A stretch of 5,859 nt of DNA from Micrococcales bacterium. GTDB lineage: Bacteria > Actinomycetota > Actinomycetes > S36-B12 > UBA10799. This document shows, piece by piece, positions 1-5,859 of the stretch. The first letter of the stretch is position 1, and each line of letters opens with the position of its first letter. The DNA lies in assembly GCA_023252115.1 (NCBI GenBank), contig JAHEXM010000128.1, positions 1 to 5,859 of the forward strand. The letters are read 5' to 3'. The notes below the pieces were generated by a model. It was not told the DNA's origin. It worked only from the letters and a program-made list of their open reading frames with translations, and did not search any database. The translations under genes and the position numbers were made by a program.

Positions 1-191
1 GCATGTTGATCGCTTTGTCTTGCTTGTGGTTCACCCACTACGCACTCGGCCTAACTGGCCCCATCGCCAACAACATCAGCGCCAACGTCATCGGCCTTGG
101 CCTAGGTACGTTGTTCCGCTTCTGGTCTTACCGCAAGTGGGTATTCCCTGAGGCTTCAACCGAAGAAGCCCTTAAGTTCGCTGAGGTCTAG
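1..191 (+). CDS. GtrA-like membrane protein, C-terminal part (5' truncated by window)
   Basis: This is the last ~62 codons of a gene entering from the left edge; the reading frame starts at base 3 and ends at TAG 189-191. Two hydrophobic stretches are visible (about residues 1-18 and 22-40 of the fragment), followed by an aromatic/basic end, FRFWSYRKWVF, and a short acidic tail. That ending after the last membrane helix is typical of GtrA-family proteins (four-helix membrane proteins of about 120-190 residues linked to transfer of polyprenyl-linked sugars for cell-wall polysaccharides). The ATG at base 3 is unlikely to be the real start because only about half a family domain follows it. The gene converges on the carboxylase gene with only 4 bases between stop codons. 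A GtrA-like gene (Rv3277) holds the same place and strand near birA-accD5 in M. tuberculosis, which supports the call. The sugar substrate cannot be inferred. Confidence 0.8.
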   Translation, partial: MLIALSCLWFTHYALGLTGPIANNISANVIGLGLGTLFRFWSYRKWVFPEASTEEALKFAEV

Positions 192-202
192 TTAGCTAGA
201 CC
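185..202. terminator. Hairpin at convergent gene ends, candidate bidirectional terminator
   Basis: GGTCTAG (185-191) and CTAGACC (196-202) form a perfect 7-bp inverted repeat around a 4-base loop. It contains the stop codons of both convergent genes (TAG 189-191 on +, TAG as cta 196-198 on -). The position suits a bidirectional transcription end. There is no T-run on either side, so it is not a classic intrinsic terminator, although actinobacterial terminators often lack a strong U-tract. The structure is seen directly; its function is inferred. Confidence 0.5.
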
Positions 203-1722
203 GGCGTCACACCGTGGCGACGGCGCGAAAATGTGCGGTCCTTGGTCTTGGCCGCTGCAAGCCGTCGAATGAGGTCGTCGCGCAAGTCCTCGGGCTCGAC
301 AATCGCGTCGACCACCAGTTCAGCAGCTAAGTGCACGATGTCGATGTCCTCTTCGTACTCGTCACGCTTTGCGTTAACGAATGCGTCTCGCTCGGTCTCG
401 TCATCAATTGCCGCAATCTTGTTCGCATACACCGCATTGATTGCGGCTTCGGCTCCCATTACTGCGATCTTGGCTGTCGGCAGGGCAATGGTTGCATCGG
501 GCATAAAGCCCGGACCGGCCATGGCATACAAACCAGCGCCGTAGGCCTTACGCACCACCACACAAAACTTCGGAACTGTTGCTTCACTGACGGCAGTGAT
601 CAGTTTGGCGCCGTGGCGAATGATGCCTTGCTTTTCAACCGTGCTGCCGACCATGAATCCCGGCACATCCGACAGAAAGATCAGCGGAACGTTGAATGCG
701 TCGCACAGTTGAATGAATCGGGTTGATTTGTCGGCACTGTCGACAAACAGGACGCCACCCTTGAACATCGGATTGTTCGCGACGATGCCCACCACCTCGC
801 CGTCCATGCGAGCGAAACCGACAACCAGTTCTTTGGCCCACAACGCGTGAATCTCAAAGAACGATCCAGTGTCGACAAGTCCGCGGATATAGCGCCGCAT
901 ATCGAAGGCTTGCCGCTCACTTTCTGGAACAAGCGCGCGCAAATCAATTGACTCGCTCGGTTCGGCTTCGATTGCAGGCGGCGCGCCTTCCCAATTCTGC
1001 GGCAGGAACGACAAGTACCGACGCACACCATCGAGGGCATCCTGTTCGGACTTAACCAACATGTGCCCCACACCGCTTTGGGAGCAATGAACCTTTGCGC
1101 CACCCATGTCTTCGAGCGTGGTGATTTCCCCGGTGACCATTTCGACCATTCGGTCAGAGCCTAGATACATCGACGCATTTCCTTCGACCATGATCACGAT
1201 GTCGCAGAATGCCGGGATATAGGCGCCACCGGCAGCACTTGGTCCAAAGAGTGCACACACCTGCGGAATGGAACCCGAAGCGCGCACTTGGTTCCAAAAG
1301 ATTCGGCCAGCTCCTCGACGGCCAGGAAAAAGGTCGACTTGATCGGTGATTCGCGCACCCGCTGAATCGACAAGCCACACCATCGGGACACCGAGCTCAT
1401 AAGCGCGTTCGATGATTCGCACAATCTTTTCGACCGTGCGGGCACCCCAAGAGCCCGCCTTGACAGTCGAGTCATTTGCCATCAGACAAACAGTGCGGCC
1501 ATCGATCGTGGCGGTTCCGGTAATAACTCCATCAGCTGGCAAGTCGCCTGCAAGAACATTGGCGTACATGCCATCTTCAGTAAAAGATTCTTTGTCGACA
1601 AGCAACGCAACACGTTCACGCGCGAATAGCTTTCCCTTGGCAGCGTTGGCTTCGTGGTACTTAGCGCCACCGCCAGACTCAACCGTCGTGCGCAGTTCAG
1701 GAATCGGCGGATGCGCAGGCAT
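196..1722 (-). CDS. Acyl-CoA carboxylase beta (carboxyltransferase) subunit, MCC-like type
   Basis: A complete 508-residue protein, close to the usual 510-540 of the family. It should transfer the carboxyl group from carboxybiotin on an alpha subunit to an acyl-CoA, in the cytoplasm as a multimeric complex. The N-terminal half has the family opening KLFARERVALLVD (31-43), DSAGARI (119-125) and the first oxyanion-hole region GPSAAGGAYIPAFCD (160-174). The C-terminal half has DVPGFMVG (352-359) and the second oxyanion region RKAYGAGLYAM (391-401). AGGAYIPA and YGAGLYAM resemble methylcrotonyl-CoA carboxylase-type and related bacterial AccD proteins more than PCC, which has AGGAVYSPA and YGGAYDVM. 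Start ATG 1720-1722 is supported by a GAGGTGA ribosome site at 1729-1735, 6 bases away. It follows the cyclase gene by 80 bases on the same strand. The substrate is uncertain: a branched or short-chain acyl-CoA is plausible. No alpha-subunit gene is visible in the window. Confidence 0.93.
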   Translation of the reverse strand: MPAHPPIPELRTTVESGGGAKYHEANAAKGKLFARERVALLVDKESFTEDGMYANVLAGDLPADGVITGTATIDGRTVCLMANDSTVKAGSWGARTVEKIVRIIERAYELGVPMVWLVDSAGARITDQVDLFPGRRGAGRIFWNQVRASGSIPQVCALFGPSAAGGAYIPAFCDIVIMVEGNASMYLGSDRMVEMVTGEITTLEDMGGAKVHCSQSGVGHMLVKSEQDALDGVRRYLSFLPQNWEGAPPAIEAEPSESIDLRALVPESERQAFDMRRYIRGLVDTGSFFEIHALWAKELVVGFARMDGEVVGIVANNPMFKGGVLFVDSADKSTRFIQLCDAFNVPLIFLSDVPGFMVGSTVEKQGIIRHGAKLITAVSEATVPKFCVVVRKAYGAGLYAMAGPGFMPDATIALPTAKIAVMGAEAAINAVYANKIAAIDDETERDAFVNAKRDEYEEDIDIVHLAAELVVDAIVEPEDLRDDLIRRLAAAKTKDRTFSRRRHGVTPV

Positions 1723-1728
1723 GAGTCG

Positions 1729-1735
1729 TCACCTC
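1729..1735 (-). promoter_or_regulatory. Shine-Dalgarno site of the MCC-like carboxylase gene
   Basis: On the minus strand this reads GAGGTGA, 6 bases before ATG 1722-1720. It is the clearest ribosome binding site among the minus-strand genes here and fixes the start of the 508-residue protein. Its first two bases lie inside one arm of an inverted repeat (1734-1740 with 1785-1791). Confidence 0.75.
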
Positions 1736-1791
1736 ACGAACGAAAGGGCGGATATTGCTTCATATGAGGGTAACTGCGGCCAAATTCGTGA
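1734..1791. repeat. 7-bp inverted repeat in the leader of the MCC-like carboxylase gene
   Basis: TCACGAA at 1734-1740 is exactly complementary to TTCGTGA at 1785-1791, with 44 bases between. Both arms lie in the 80-base gap between the cyclase stop (1803) and the carboxylase start (1722). On the minus-strand transcript the arm nearer the start overlaps the edge of the Shine-Dalgarno site. It could be an operator half-site pair, an RNA structure, or chance. No convincing consensus promoter is visible in the gap. Confidence 0.3.
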
Positions 1792-1802
1792 AGGACGGCG
1801 CG

Positions 1803-2807
1803 TTACTTCGACTTCTTGGGCCGCGAGAGCGACCACGAACGCATGAGTCCAAAACCGCGAACCGGTCGCGGACGGACACCTCTGACGACAAATCGTTCGT
1901 CGCCTTGGAGTAGGTCCATGGTGAGCGCATCAATGTAGGTGTTTGTCGGCTTTGCCATGACGGTCAATCGGCTTGCTCGGTTCACGGTCGTACCAAAGAC
2001 ATCGCCCATTCGCGATATTACCGGTCCGGTCGCCAAACCCACCCGCAGCTTAGGGACGTCATGGTCGCCGATAAACGCTTCATGCAGGGTCAGTGCTGCT
2101 TCGCCAACGACATCAACCTTTTCGTGTGCGAACAAGACTTCGTCGCCCAATGTCTTGACCAGGCGCACTCCCAGTGACGACACGACATCAGAACTGACTG
2201 ACTCAAACAACTGAACGAGTTCGGCGAGTTGGTCATCAGGCATCTCGCGCGAGATGCGGGTGAATCCGACCAGGTCGGCAAATCCCACCGTCATTTGTCC
2301 GGTGAACTCATCGTCGCTGCTGGCCTGATCCGAAGCTCGCGCGATCTCGGCAGCCGTATGCCGTCGCCACGCGTGGACCATGAGTCGCTCGAGCGCCGGG
2401 GTCATGACTTTTGCGTCTAGCAGGACATCCGGCACTTCGCTTGCGCGCAGTTCTCCGGCCGTCTCGATGCGGTGCCGCTCAGCGAAGACCCTGCCCAGCG
2501 TTGTGCCCTGCCAGTCGGCCAACCTTGCCGCCGTTTGACCGAGACTTCGAACTACCTCTAGCGCGTCATCGAACTTCAGATAGCCACCGTTGACCAGTTC
2601 CATCAACGTTTCGAGCATCTTGACGTCAGACTCAGTGAACGCACGAGCTCTGCCAACGTCGGCGAACCCCATGGCTCGCCAAATTTGCCGTGCCTGACCG
2701 AGTGAAATGCCGACCTTGTCAGCAACTTCCCGACTGGTGTATTTGTACGGGCCCTTCAGCATGTACGAGATCAGGTCATCGCTGACCGGCTGCTTCTTTT
2801 TAGTCAT
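1803..2807 (-). CDS. cya: Class III adenylate cyclase with N-terminal HTH-like regulatory region
   Basis: A 334-residue soluble protein expected to make cAMP from ATP as a homodimer. The catalytic domain spans about 168-334. The metal aspartates are D178 (in VGFADLVGFT) and D222 (in KTLGDEVLF), the adenine-selecting pair is K218 and D269 (in GDVFGTTVN), and the transition-state residues are N276 and R280 (in VNRASR). All are present, so activity and ATP rather than GTP specificity are predicted. Residues about 21-110 contain YTSREVADKVGISLGQARQIWRAMGF-like sequence followed by FTESDVKML, resembling a MerR-like helix-turn-helix and the regulatory region of actinobacterial cyclases such as mycobacterial Rv1264. 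ATG 2807 was chosen because its ATGA overlaps the stop of the PH gene; the open frame upstream (to 3284) is only the shadow of that gene. No Shine-Dalgarno is visible, so coupled translation is likely. Streptomyces cya lies in a comparable neighbourhood. Confidence 0.92.
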   Translation of the reverse strand: MTKKKQPVSDDLISYMLKGPYKYTSREVADKVGISLGQARQIWRAMGFADVGRARAFTESDVKMLETLMELVNGGYLKFDDALEVVRSLGQTAARLADWQGTTLGRVFAERHRIETAGELRASEVPDVLLDAKVMTPALERLMVHAWRRHTAAEIARASDQASSDDEFTGQMTVGFADLVGFTRISREMPDDQLAELVQLFESVSSDVVSSLGVRLVKTLGDEVLFAHEKVDVVGEAALTLHEAFIGDHDVPKLRVGLATGPVISRMGDVFGTTVNRASRLTVMAKPTNTYIDALTMDLLQGDERFVVRGVRPRPVRGFGLMRSWSLSRPKKSK

Positions 2808-3346
2808 GACGCGGCCGGATATGCCATGGCTTGTTGGTATTGCGCCCATGCCGTGGCGCGCAATTGCAACAGTGCTGCTTGATGGTCCTCGACCCTGGCT
2901 ACGTTGGGCAAAACCGCTGGTCCGTTTGTCATCGGTGAGGTGATGACGATTGAGCCGGCGCCGACCGCACGCTGCAGCAATCCGCGGTGGGCATGGATCT
3001 CTGAGACTCCGAGAAGCGGCAGGTCCCAACCAATCCGGCAACGTCGATCGAATCTGACCAAAAGGCGTCGGTCGGTAACCGTGGCACGAAAGTTTGCCCA
3101 TCGACGGAACTGTCGAATGACGGTGGCGCGCAAGAGCAACAAGAAGACAATGAATACCGCAATTCGAAAACCCAGAGTCACCCAATCGGGAGAACCGAAC
3201 CAAGTTGCAGCATGGCCGAGGGCGTATCCAGTGACAACCGTCAGCACGACGAGCCGCAAGGCAACTCCAGTCAGGCCCACCCAATGAGCGCGGATCTCGA
3301 GCACGATTTGCTCACCCGGTTCCAGGTAGACCCACGATTTACTCAC
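2804..3346 (-). CDS. Membrane protein with bacterial PH domain (bPH2/YdbT-like)
   Basis: A 180-residue protein. Residues 23-45 and 56-74 are hydrophobic and form a likely two-helix hairpin. About 80-165 form a bacterial PH-like domain with family features: FRATVTDRRLLVRFDRR (86-102), the WDLPLLGVSEI segment (107-117) and RGLLQRAVGAGSIVITS (121-137). Such proteins are common in actinobacteria and are of unknown biochemical role; membrane anchoring with the PH domain in the cytoplasm is the simplest reading. The start is GTG 3344-3346; no good ribosome site precedes it, but the MSKSWVYLEPGE opening fits the family. The stop TGA (2804-2806) overlaps the cyclase ATG by 4 bases. It sits 109 bases downstream of birA, in the same position as Rv3278c next to birA in M. 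tuberculosis. Confidence 0.85.
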   Translation of the reverse strand: MSKSWVYLEPGEQIVLEIRAHWVGLTGVALRLVVLTVVTGYALGHAATWFGSPDWVTLGFRIAVFIVFLLLLRATVIRQFRRWANFRATVTDRRLLVRFDRRCRIGWDLPLLGVSEIHAHRGLLQRAVGAGSIVITSPMTNGPAVLPNVARVEDHQAALLQLRATAWAQYQQAMAYPAAS

Positions 3347-3455
3347 CGGGAGATCGTTCCATGTCGGCTACCGCGACGTTACTCAGCGGGTCGATAGACC
3401 GTCGGGATTTCGATTTCGGCCGATGCTGTCACTCGTTTGCAGTAACGAATCACCG

Positions 3456-4292
3456 CTACCTCAAGTGAAATACGTCGCCAGCGGCGATTGCCCGGAGCCG
3501 GTCATCTTGCGTCGCCAGCAACAGTCGGCCGTGGGAATCCACGTCGGTGGCTTGCCCAACTAGGTCGTGCCCGTCCGCCATTTGCACACGGACTTGGCGG
3601 CTGATCGTTAGGCACAAGGCGCGATATTTCTGCGCCAAACCGCTGGCATTGGCGTCGCCGTCTCTATCGGCCCAGTGTTCCCACTCGCTATTCAAAGCAC
3701 CCATCACGGTCACCAGGAGCGCGGTGCGGTCCACCTCGTTTCGACCCTCTGCCGCAATTGACGTCGCATTCGGAACCGGCAATTCGCCGGCGGCCCCGAA
3801 AATGTTAATTCCGATTCCGATGACAACCCCATCACCATGACGTTCGACCAGGATGCCAGCGATCTTTCGTGGGCCCGCAGATCCGTCAAAGCTCGGCCCA
3901 TCAATGACGACATCGTTCGGCCATTTCAAGCCGGTCATGATCCCGAAGGTCCTCAATGACTCGGCAACGACGACCCCGGCCATGAGTGGAATCCAGCCAA
4001 GCGACTCTGGCGCAAAGTGCGACGGGGGGCGGGCAATCACTGAGGCAAGCAGGGCCGCGCCCGGTTTGCTTTCCCACGACCGATCCAGACGCCCACGGCC
4101 CGCGCTCTGGTGATCGGCGACAACGATTGTCCAATCTGGTGCAGCGTCGGCAATCAAGCGTGCGGCATCAGCGTTGGTCGATTGAGTCGTACTCAGCACG
4201 ATTGGCGGCGGCAACACAAGTCCGGCCGCGGCCAATTCAGTCGTGATTTCAGCGACGTCGAGTGGGGAGCGCGGATTTTCGGGGGTTGGCAC
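3456..4292 (-). CDS. birA: Biotin--[acetyl-CoA-carboxylase] ligase, monofunctional
   Basis: A 278-residue cytoplasmic enzyme that makes biotinyl-5'-AMP and attaches biotin to the carrier lysine of biotin-dependent carboxylases. Visible motifs are the substrate-recognition start STTQSTN (34-40), the biotinyl-AMP loop GRGRLDRSW (65-73), KWPNDV (123-128), the catalytic KIAGILVE (143-150), GIGIN (159-163), and a small C-terminal beta-barrel domain (about 228-276). It lacks the N-terminal winged-helix domain of E. coli BirA, so it should not act as a biotin operon repressor. GTG 4290-4292 was chosen. An open frame runs 56 codons further upstream to 4460, but that part overlaps the divergent carboxylase gene and is not ligase-like. 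The ligase is divergent from a gene for a carboxyltransferase whose partner subunit it would biotinylate, as in mycobacteria (birA-accD5). Confidence 0.93.
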   Translation of the reverse strand: MPTPENPRSPLDVAEITTELAAAGLVLPPPIVLSTTQSTNADAARLIADAAPDWTIVVADHQSAGRGRLDRSWESKPGAALLASVIARPPSHFAPESLGWIPLMAGVVVAESLRTFGIMTGLKWPNDVVIDGPSFDGSAGPRKIAGILVERHGDGVVIGIGINIFGAAGELPVPNATSIAAEGRNEVDRTALLVTVMGALNSEWEHWADRDGDANASGLAQKYRALCLTISRQVRVQMADGHDLVGQATDVDSHGRLLLATQDDRLRAIAAGDVFHLR

Positions 4293-4293
4293 G

Positions 4294-4309
4294 TTGCTAC
4301 CGTACGCAA
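4294..4309. promoter_or_regulatory. Short interrupted palindrome in the birA/pccB divergent region
   Basis: TTGC (4294-4297) and GCAA (4306-4309) are symmetric around the central CG step at 4301-4302. The 8 bases between them are otherwise not symmetric. It lies in the 42-base divergent gap over the putative birA -10, where a regulator could affect both genes. The arms are short, so chance is a real alternative. Confidence 0.25.
4299..4304 (-). promoter_or_regulatory. Candidate -10 element for a leaderless birA transcript
   Basis: On the minus strand this reads TACGGT, matching the actinobacterial -10 pattern TAnnnT. It is followed by six bases (AGCAAC) and then the GTG start at 4292. That spacing would put the transcription start at or next to the start codon, giving a leaderless mRNA. 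This agrees with the lack of a good Shine-Dalgarno before birA. No convincing -35 hexamer is seen. Confidence 0.4.
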
Positions 4310-4324
4310 ATCGGCCAAACCCTT

Positions 4325-4330
4325 GGGGAA
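4325..4330 (+). promoter_or_regulatory. Probable ribosome binding site of the PCC-type carboxylase gene
   Basis: GGGGAA lies 4 bases before ATG 4335-4337. It is a purine-rich partial match to the Shine-Dalgarno consensus and supports this start, as does the family-typical N-terminus that follows. No TAnnnT box is suitably placed to make this gene leaderless. Confidence 0.5.
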
Positions 4331-4334
4331 ATTG

Positions 4335-5859
4335 ATGACTGCACAGCCCACCGACAGTCCCGTCGACCCGCACACGACAGCTGGCAAGCTCAACGAGTTG
4401 CAGCGACGTCGCGATGCCGCCAAGCACGCAGGTTCTGAGCGAGCGATCGAAAAGCAACACTCCAAGGGGAAAATGACCGCGCGCGAGCGCATCTTGACGT
4501 TGCTTGACGAAGGTTCATTCATCGAGCTTGACGAATTGGCCCGACACCGCAGCCACAACTTCGACCTAGCCGAAAATCGGCCGTACGGCGATGGCGTCGT
4601 GACCGGATACGGCACCATCGATGGCCGACCCGTCTGCGTTTTCTCGCAAGACTTCACTGTCTTTGGCGGAAGCCTGGGTGAAGTCTTCGGCGAAAAGATC
4701 GTCAAGGTCATGGACCTGGCAATGAAGACCGGCGTTCCGGTCATTGGTATTAATGATTCCGGCGGAGCGCGCATTCAAGAGGGCGTCGTCTCGCTTGGTC
4801 TGTATGGCGAAATCTTCCTACGCAATGTCCATGCCTCTGGAGTGATCCCGCAAATCTCGCTCATCATGGGGCCGTGCGCGGGTGGTGCCGTTTACTCACC
4901 AGCCATCACCGACTTCATCGTCATGGTGGACAAGACCTCGCACATGTTCATTACTGGACCGGACGTCATCAAGACGGTCACAGGCGAAGATGTTGAGTTC
5001 GAGGAACTCGGCGGGGCTCGCACCCACAACAGCAAGTCAGGCGTCGCCCACTACATGGGAACCGACGAAGAAGACGCGCTGGATTACGTCAAGGCACTGC
5101 TGTCGCATCTGCCGAGTAACAACATGGAAATGGCCCCGGCTCACGACGTTGACATCGACCTCGACATCACCGATGAAGACCGCGAACTCGATGCCTTTAT
5201 TCCCGACTCGCCAAACCAGCCATACGACATGCACAACGTCATCGAGCACATCGTTGACGAAGGCGACTTCCTTGAGGTTCAGCCGCTTTGGGCGCCGAAC
5301 TTACTTATTGGATTTGCGCGGGTTGAGGGACACAGCATCGGCATCGTTGCGAATCAGCCAATGCAGTTCGCGGGAACGCTTGACATTGACGCTTCAGAGA
5401 AAGCATCGCGATTTGTTCGCACCTGCGACGCGTTCAATGTCCCAGTCCTCACGCTCGTTGATGTGCCTGGCTTCTTGCCAGGAACTGACCAAGAGTGGAA
5501 CGGCATCATTCGCCGCGGCGCAAAACTGATCTACGCGTACTGCGAGGCGACCGTACCGAAAATTACTGTCATCACTCGCAAGGCGTATGGCGGTGCTTAC
5601 GACGTCATGGGTTCGAAGCACCTTGGCGGTGATGTTTCGTTTGCATGGCCGACAGCAAGTGTTGCCGTGATGGGCGCTCAGGGTGCGGTCAACATTCTTT
5701 ACCGAAAGGAACTCAAAGACGCTTCCGATCCTGAAGCAAAGCGCGCCGAACTCATTCAGGATTACGACGACACCTTGGCAAACCCGTACTTGGCTGCCGA
5801 GCGTGGCTACGTTGACGCGGTCATCATGCCGCACGAGACTCGCAAGCAAGTCATCCTTT
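4335..5859 (+). CDS. pccB: Propionyl-CoA/acyl-CoA carboxylase beta subunit, PccB/AccD5 type (3' truncated)
   Basis: An uninterrupted frame of 508 codons runs off the window end; the family is usually about 525-550 residues, so roughly the last 15-30 are missing. The product carboxylates propionyl-CoA (often also acetyl-CoA) to methylmalonyl-CoA using carboxybiotin from an alpha subunit. Seen in order: the typical opening [13 protein letters not shown] (10-22), [10 protein letters not shown] (44-53), [10 protein letters not shown] (141-150), first oxyanion site [12 protein letters not shown] (179-190), the [14 protein letters not shown] core (347-360), DVPGFLPG (376-383), and second oxyanion site [10 protein letters not shown] (416-425). 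Asp423 corresponds to Asp422 of S. coelicolor PccB, a residue reported to favour propionyl-CoA (Ile in the acetyl-CoA-preferring homologue). It is divergent from birA with a 42-base gap. In relatives a small epsilon subunit gene often follows, which would lie beyond this window. It could equally be named accD5. Confidence 0.94.
   Translation, partial: MTAQPTDSPVDPHTTAGKLNELQRRRDAAKHAGSERAIEKQHSKGKMTARERILTLLDEGSFIELDELARHRSHNFDLAENRPYGDGVVTGYGTIDGRPVCVFSQDFTVFGGSLGEVFGEKIVKVMDLAMKTGVPVIGINDSGGARIQEGVVSLGLYGEIFLRNVHASGVIPQISLIMGPCAGGAVYSPAITDFIVMVDKTSHMFITGPDVIKTVTGEDVEFEELGGARTHNSKSGVAHYMGTDEEDALDYVKALLSHLPSNNMEMAPAHDVDIDLDITDEDRELDAFIPDSPNQPYDMHNVIEHIVDEGDFLEVQPLWAPNLLIGFARVEGHSIGIVANQPMQFAGTLDIDASEKASRFVRTCDAFNVPVLTLVDVPGFLPGTDQEWNGIIRRGAKLIYAYCEATVPKITVITRKAYGGAYDVMGSKHLGGDVSFAWPTASVAVMGAQGAVNILYRKELKDASDPEAKRAELIQDYDDTLANPYLAAERGYVDAVIMPHETRKQVIL

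Noticed and set aside
1412..1846. 144-codon plus-strand open frame
   Set aside because: It is antisense to the 5' part of the carboxylase gene and its leader, with serine/threonine/arginine-rich shadow composition and no domain.
2808..3284. N-terminal 159-codon extension of the cyclase reading frame (possible PH-cyclase fusion)
   Set aside because: The extension is in a different frame from the real PH gene, has low-complexity arginine/cysteine-rich content and no domain. The ATGA overlap at 2804-2807 gives the natural start.
3347..3455. Possible terminator or extra gene between birA and the PH gene
   Set aside because: Only a 4-bp stem (GGTC-TATC-GACC, around 3400-3412) is visible, with no T-run. 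The 109 bases hold no supported gene or clear promoter.
4286..4291. TTGGCA as a -35 element for the PCC-type gene
   Set aside because: The hexamer resembles TTGACA, but no acceptable -10 follows at 16-18 bases (only AATCGG/AAATCG-like sequence).
4293..4460. 56-codon N-terminal extension of birA
   Set aside because: It overlaps the start of the divergent PCC-type gene antisense and has no ligase or HTH features. GTG 4292 gives a normal-length enzyme.
4193..4774. 193-codon minus-strand open frame
   Set aside because: It is antisense to the PCC-type gene and overlaps birA in another frame. Its composition is that of a shadow frame.
4882..5529. 215-codon plus-strand open frame
   Set aside because: It is an alternative frame within the PCC-type gene, and the Ser/Thr/Arg-rich translation shows no recognisable fold. 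The PccB frame is intact across it.
5394..5849. 151-codon minus-strand open frame
   Set aside because: It is antisense to the conserved C-terminal half of the PCC-type gene and shows no independent coding evidence.

Overview
The window looks like a piece of chromosome from an actinobacterium of moderate GC (I estimate mid-to-upper 50s %, by eye). It carries a complete biotin ligase gene, a PCC-type acyl-CoA carboxylase beta subunit divergent from it, a bacterial PH-domain membrane protein, a class III adenylate cyclase and the tail of a GtrA-family protein. From memory, GtrA(+) / PH protein(-) / birA(-) / accD5(+) is the order around Mycobacterium tuberculosis Rv3277-Rv3280, and Streptomyces coelicolor has pccB, birA and the cyclase cya close together (SCO4926-SCO4928). 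The window appears to combine both arrangements. The genus cannot be fixed from this sequence.

Layout. 1-191 (+) is the 3' end of a GtrA-like membrane protein. 185-202 is a hairpin at a convergent gene end and contains both stop codons. 196-1722 (-) is a complete acyl-CoA carboxylase beta subunit of the MCC-like type. 1803-2807 (-) is a class III adenylate cyclase with an N-terminal helix-turn-helix-like regulatory region. 2804-3346 (-) is a two-helix membrane protein with a bacterial PH domain, overlapping the cyclase start by 4 bases (ATGA). 3456-4292 (-) is a biotin protein ligase without a DNA-binding domain. 4293-4334 is a 42-base divergent promoter region. 4335 to the end (+) is a PCC/AccD5-type carboxyltransferase, cut by the window edge shortly before its expected C-terminus. 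No intergenic stretch exceeds about 110 bases, and I see no RNA gene, insertion sequence or CRISPR array.

How the genes fit together. Acyl-CoA carboxylases need a biotinylated alpha subunit and a carboxyltransferase beta subunit. The ligase attaches the biotin, and the two beta genes would use biotinylated alpha subunits encoded elsewhere. The two beta subunits differ in the acyl-binding region (Asp423 versus Tyr399 at the position known to tune chain length in PccB), so they probably use different acyl-CoAs. The PH protein and cyclase look translationally coupled, suggesting that cAMP production is linked to a membrane component. No radically new system is evident. The more unusual points are the second carboxyltransferase gene inserted in an otherwise conserved locus, the coupled PH-cyclase pair, and the compact control regions.
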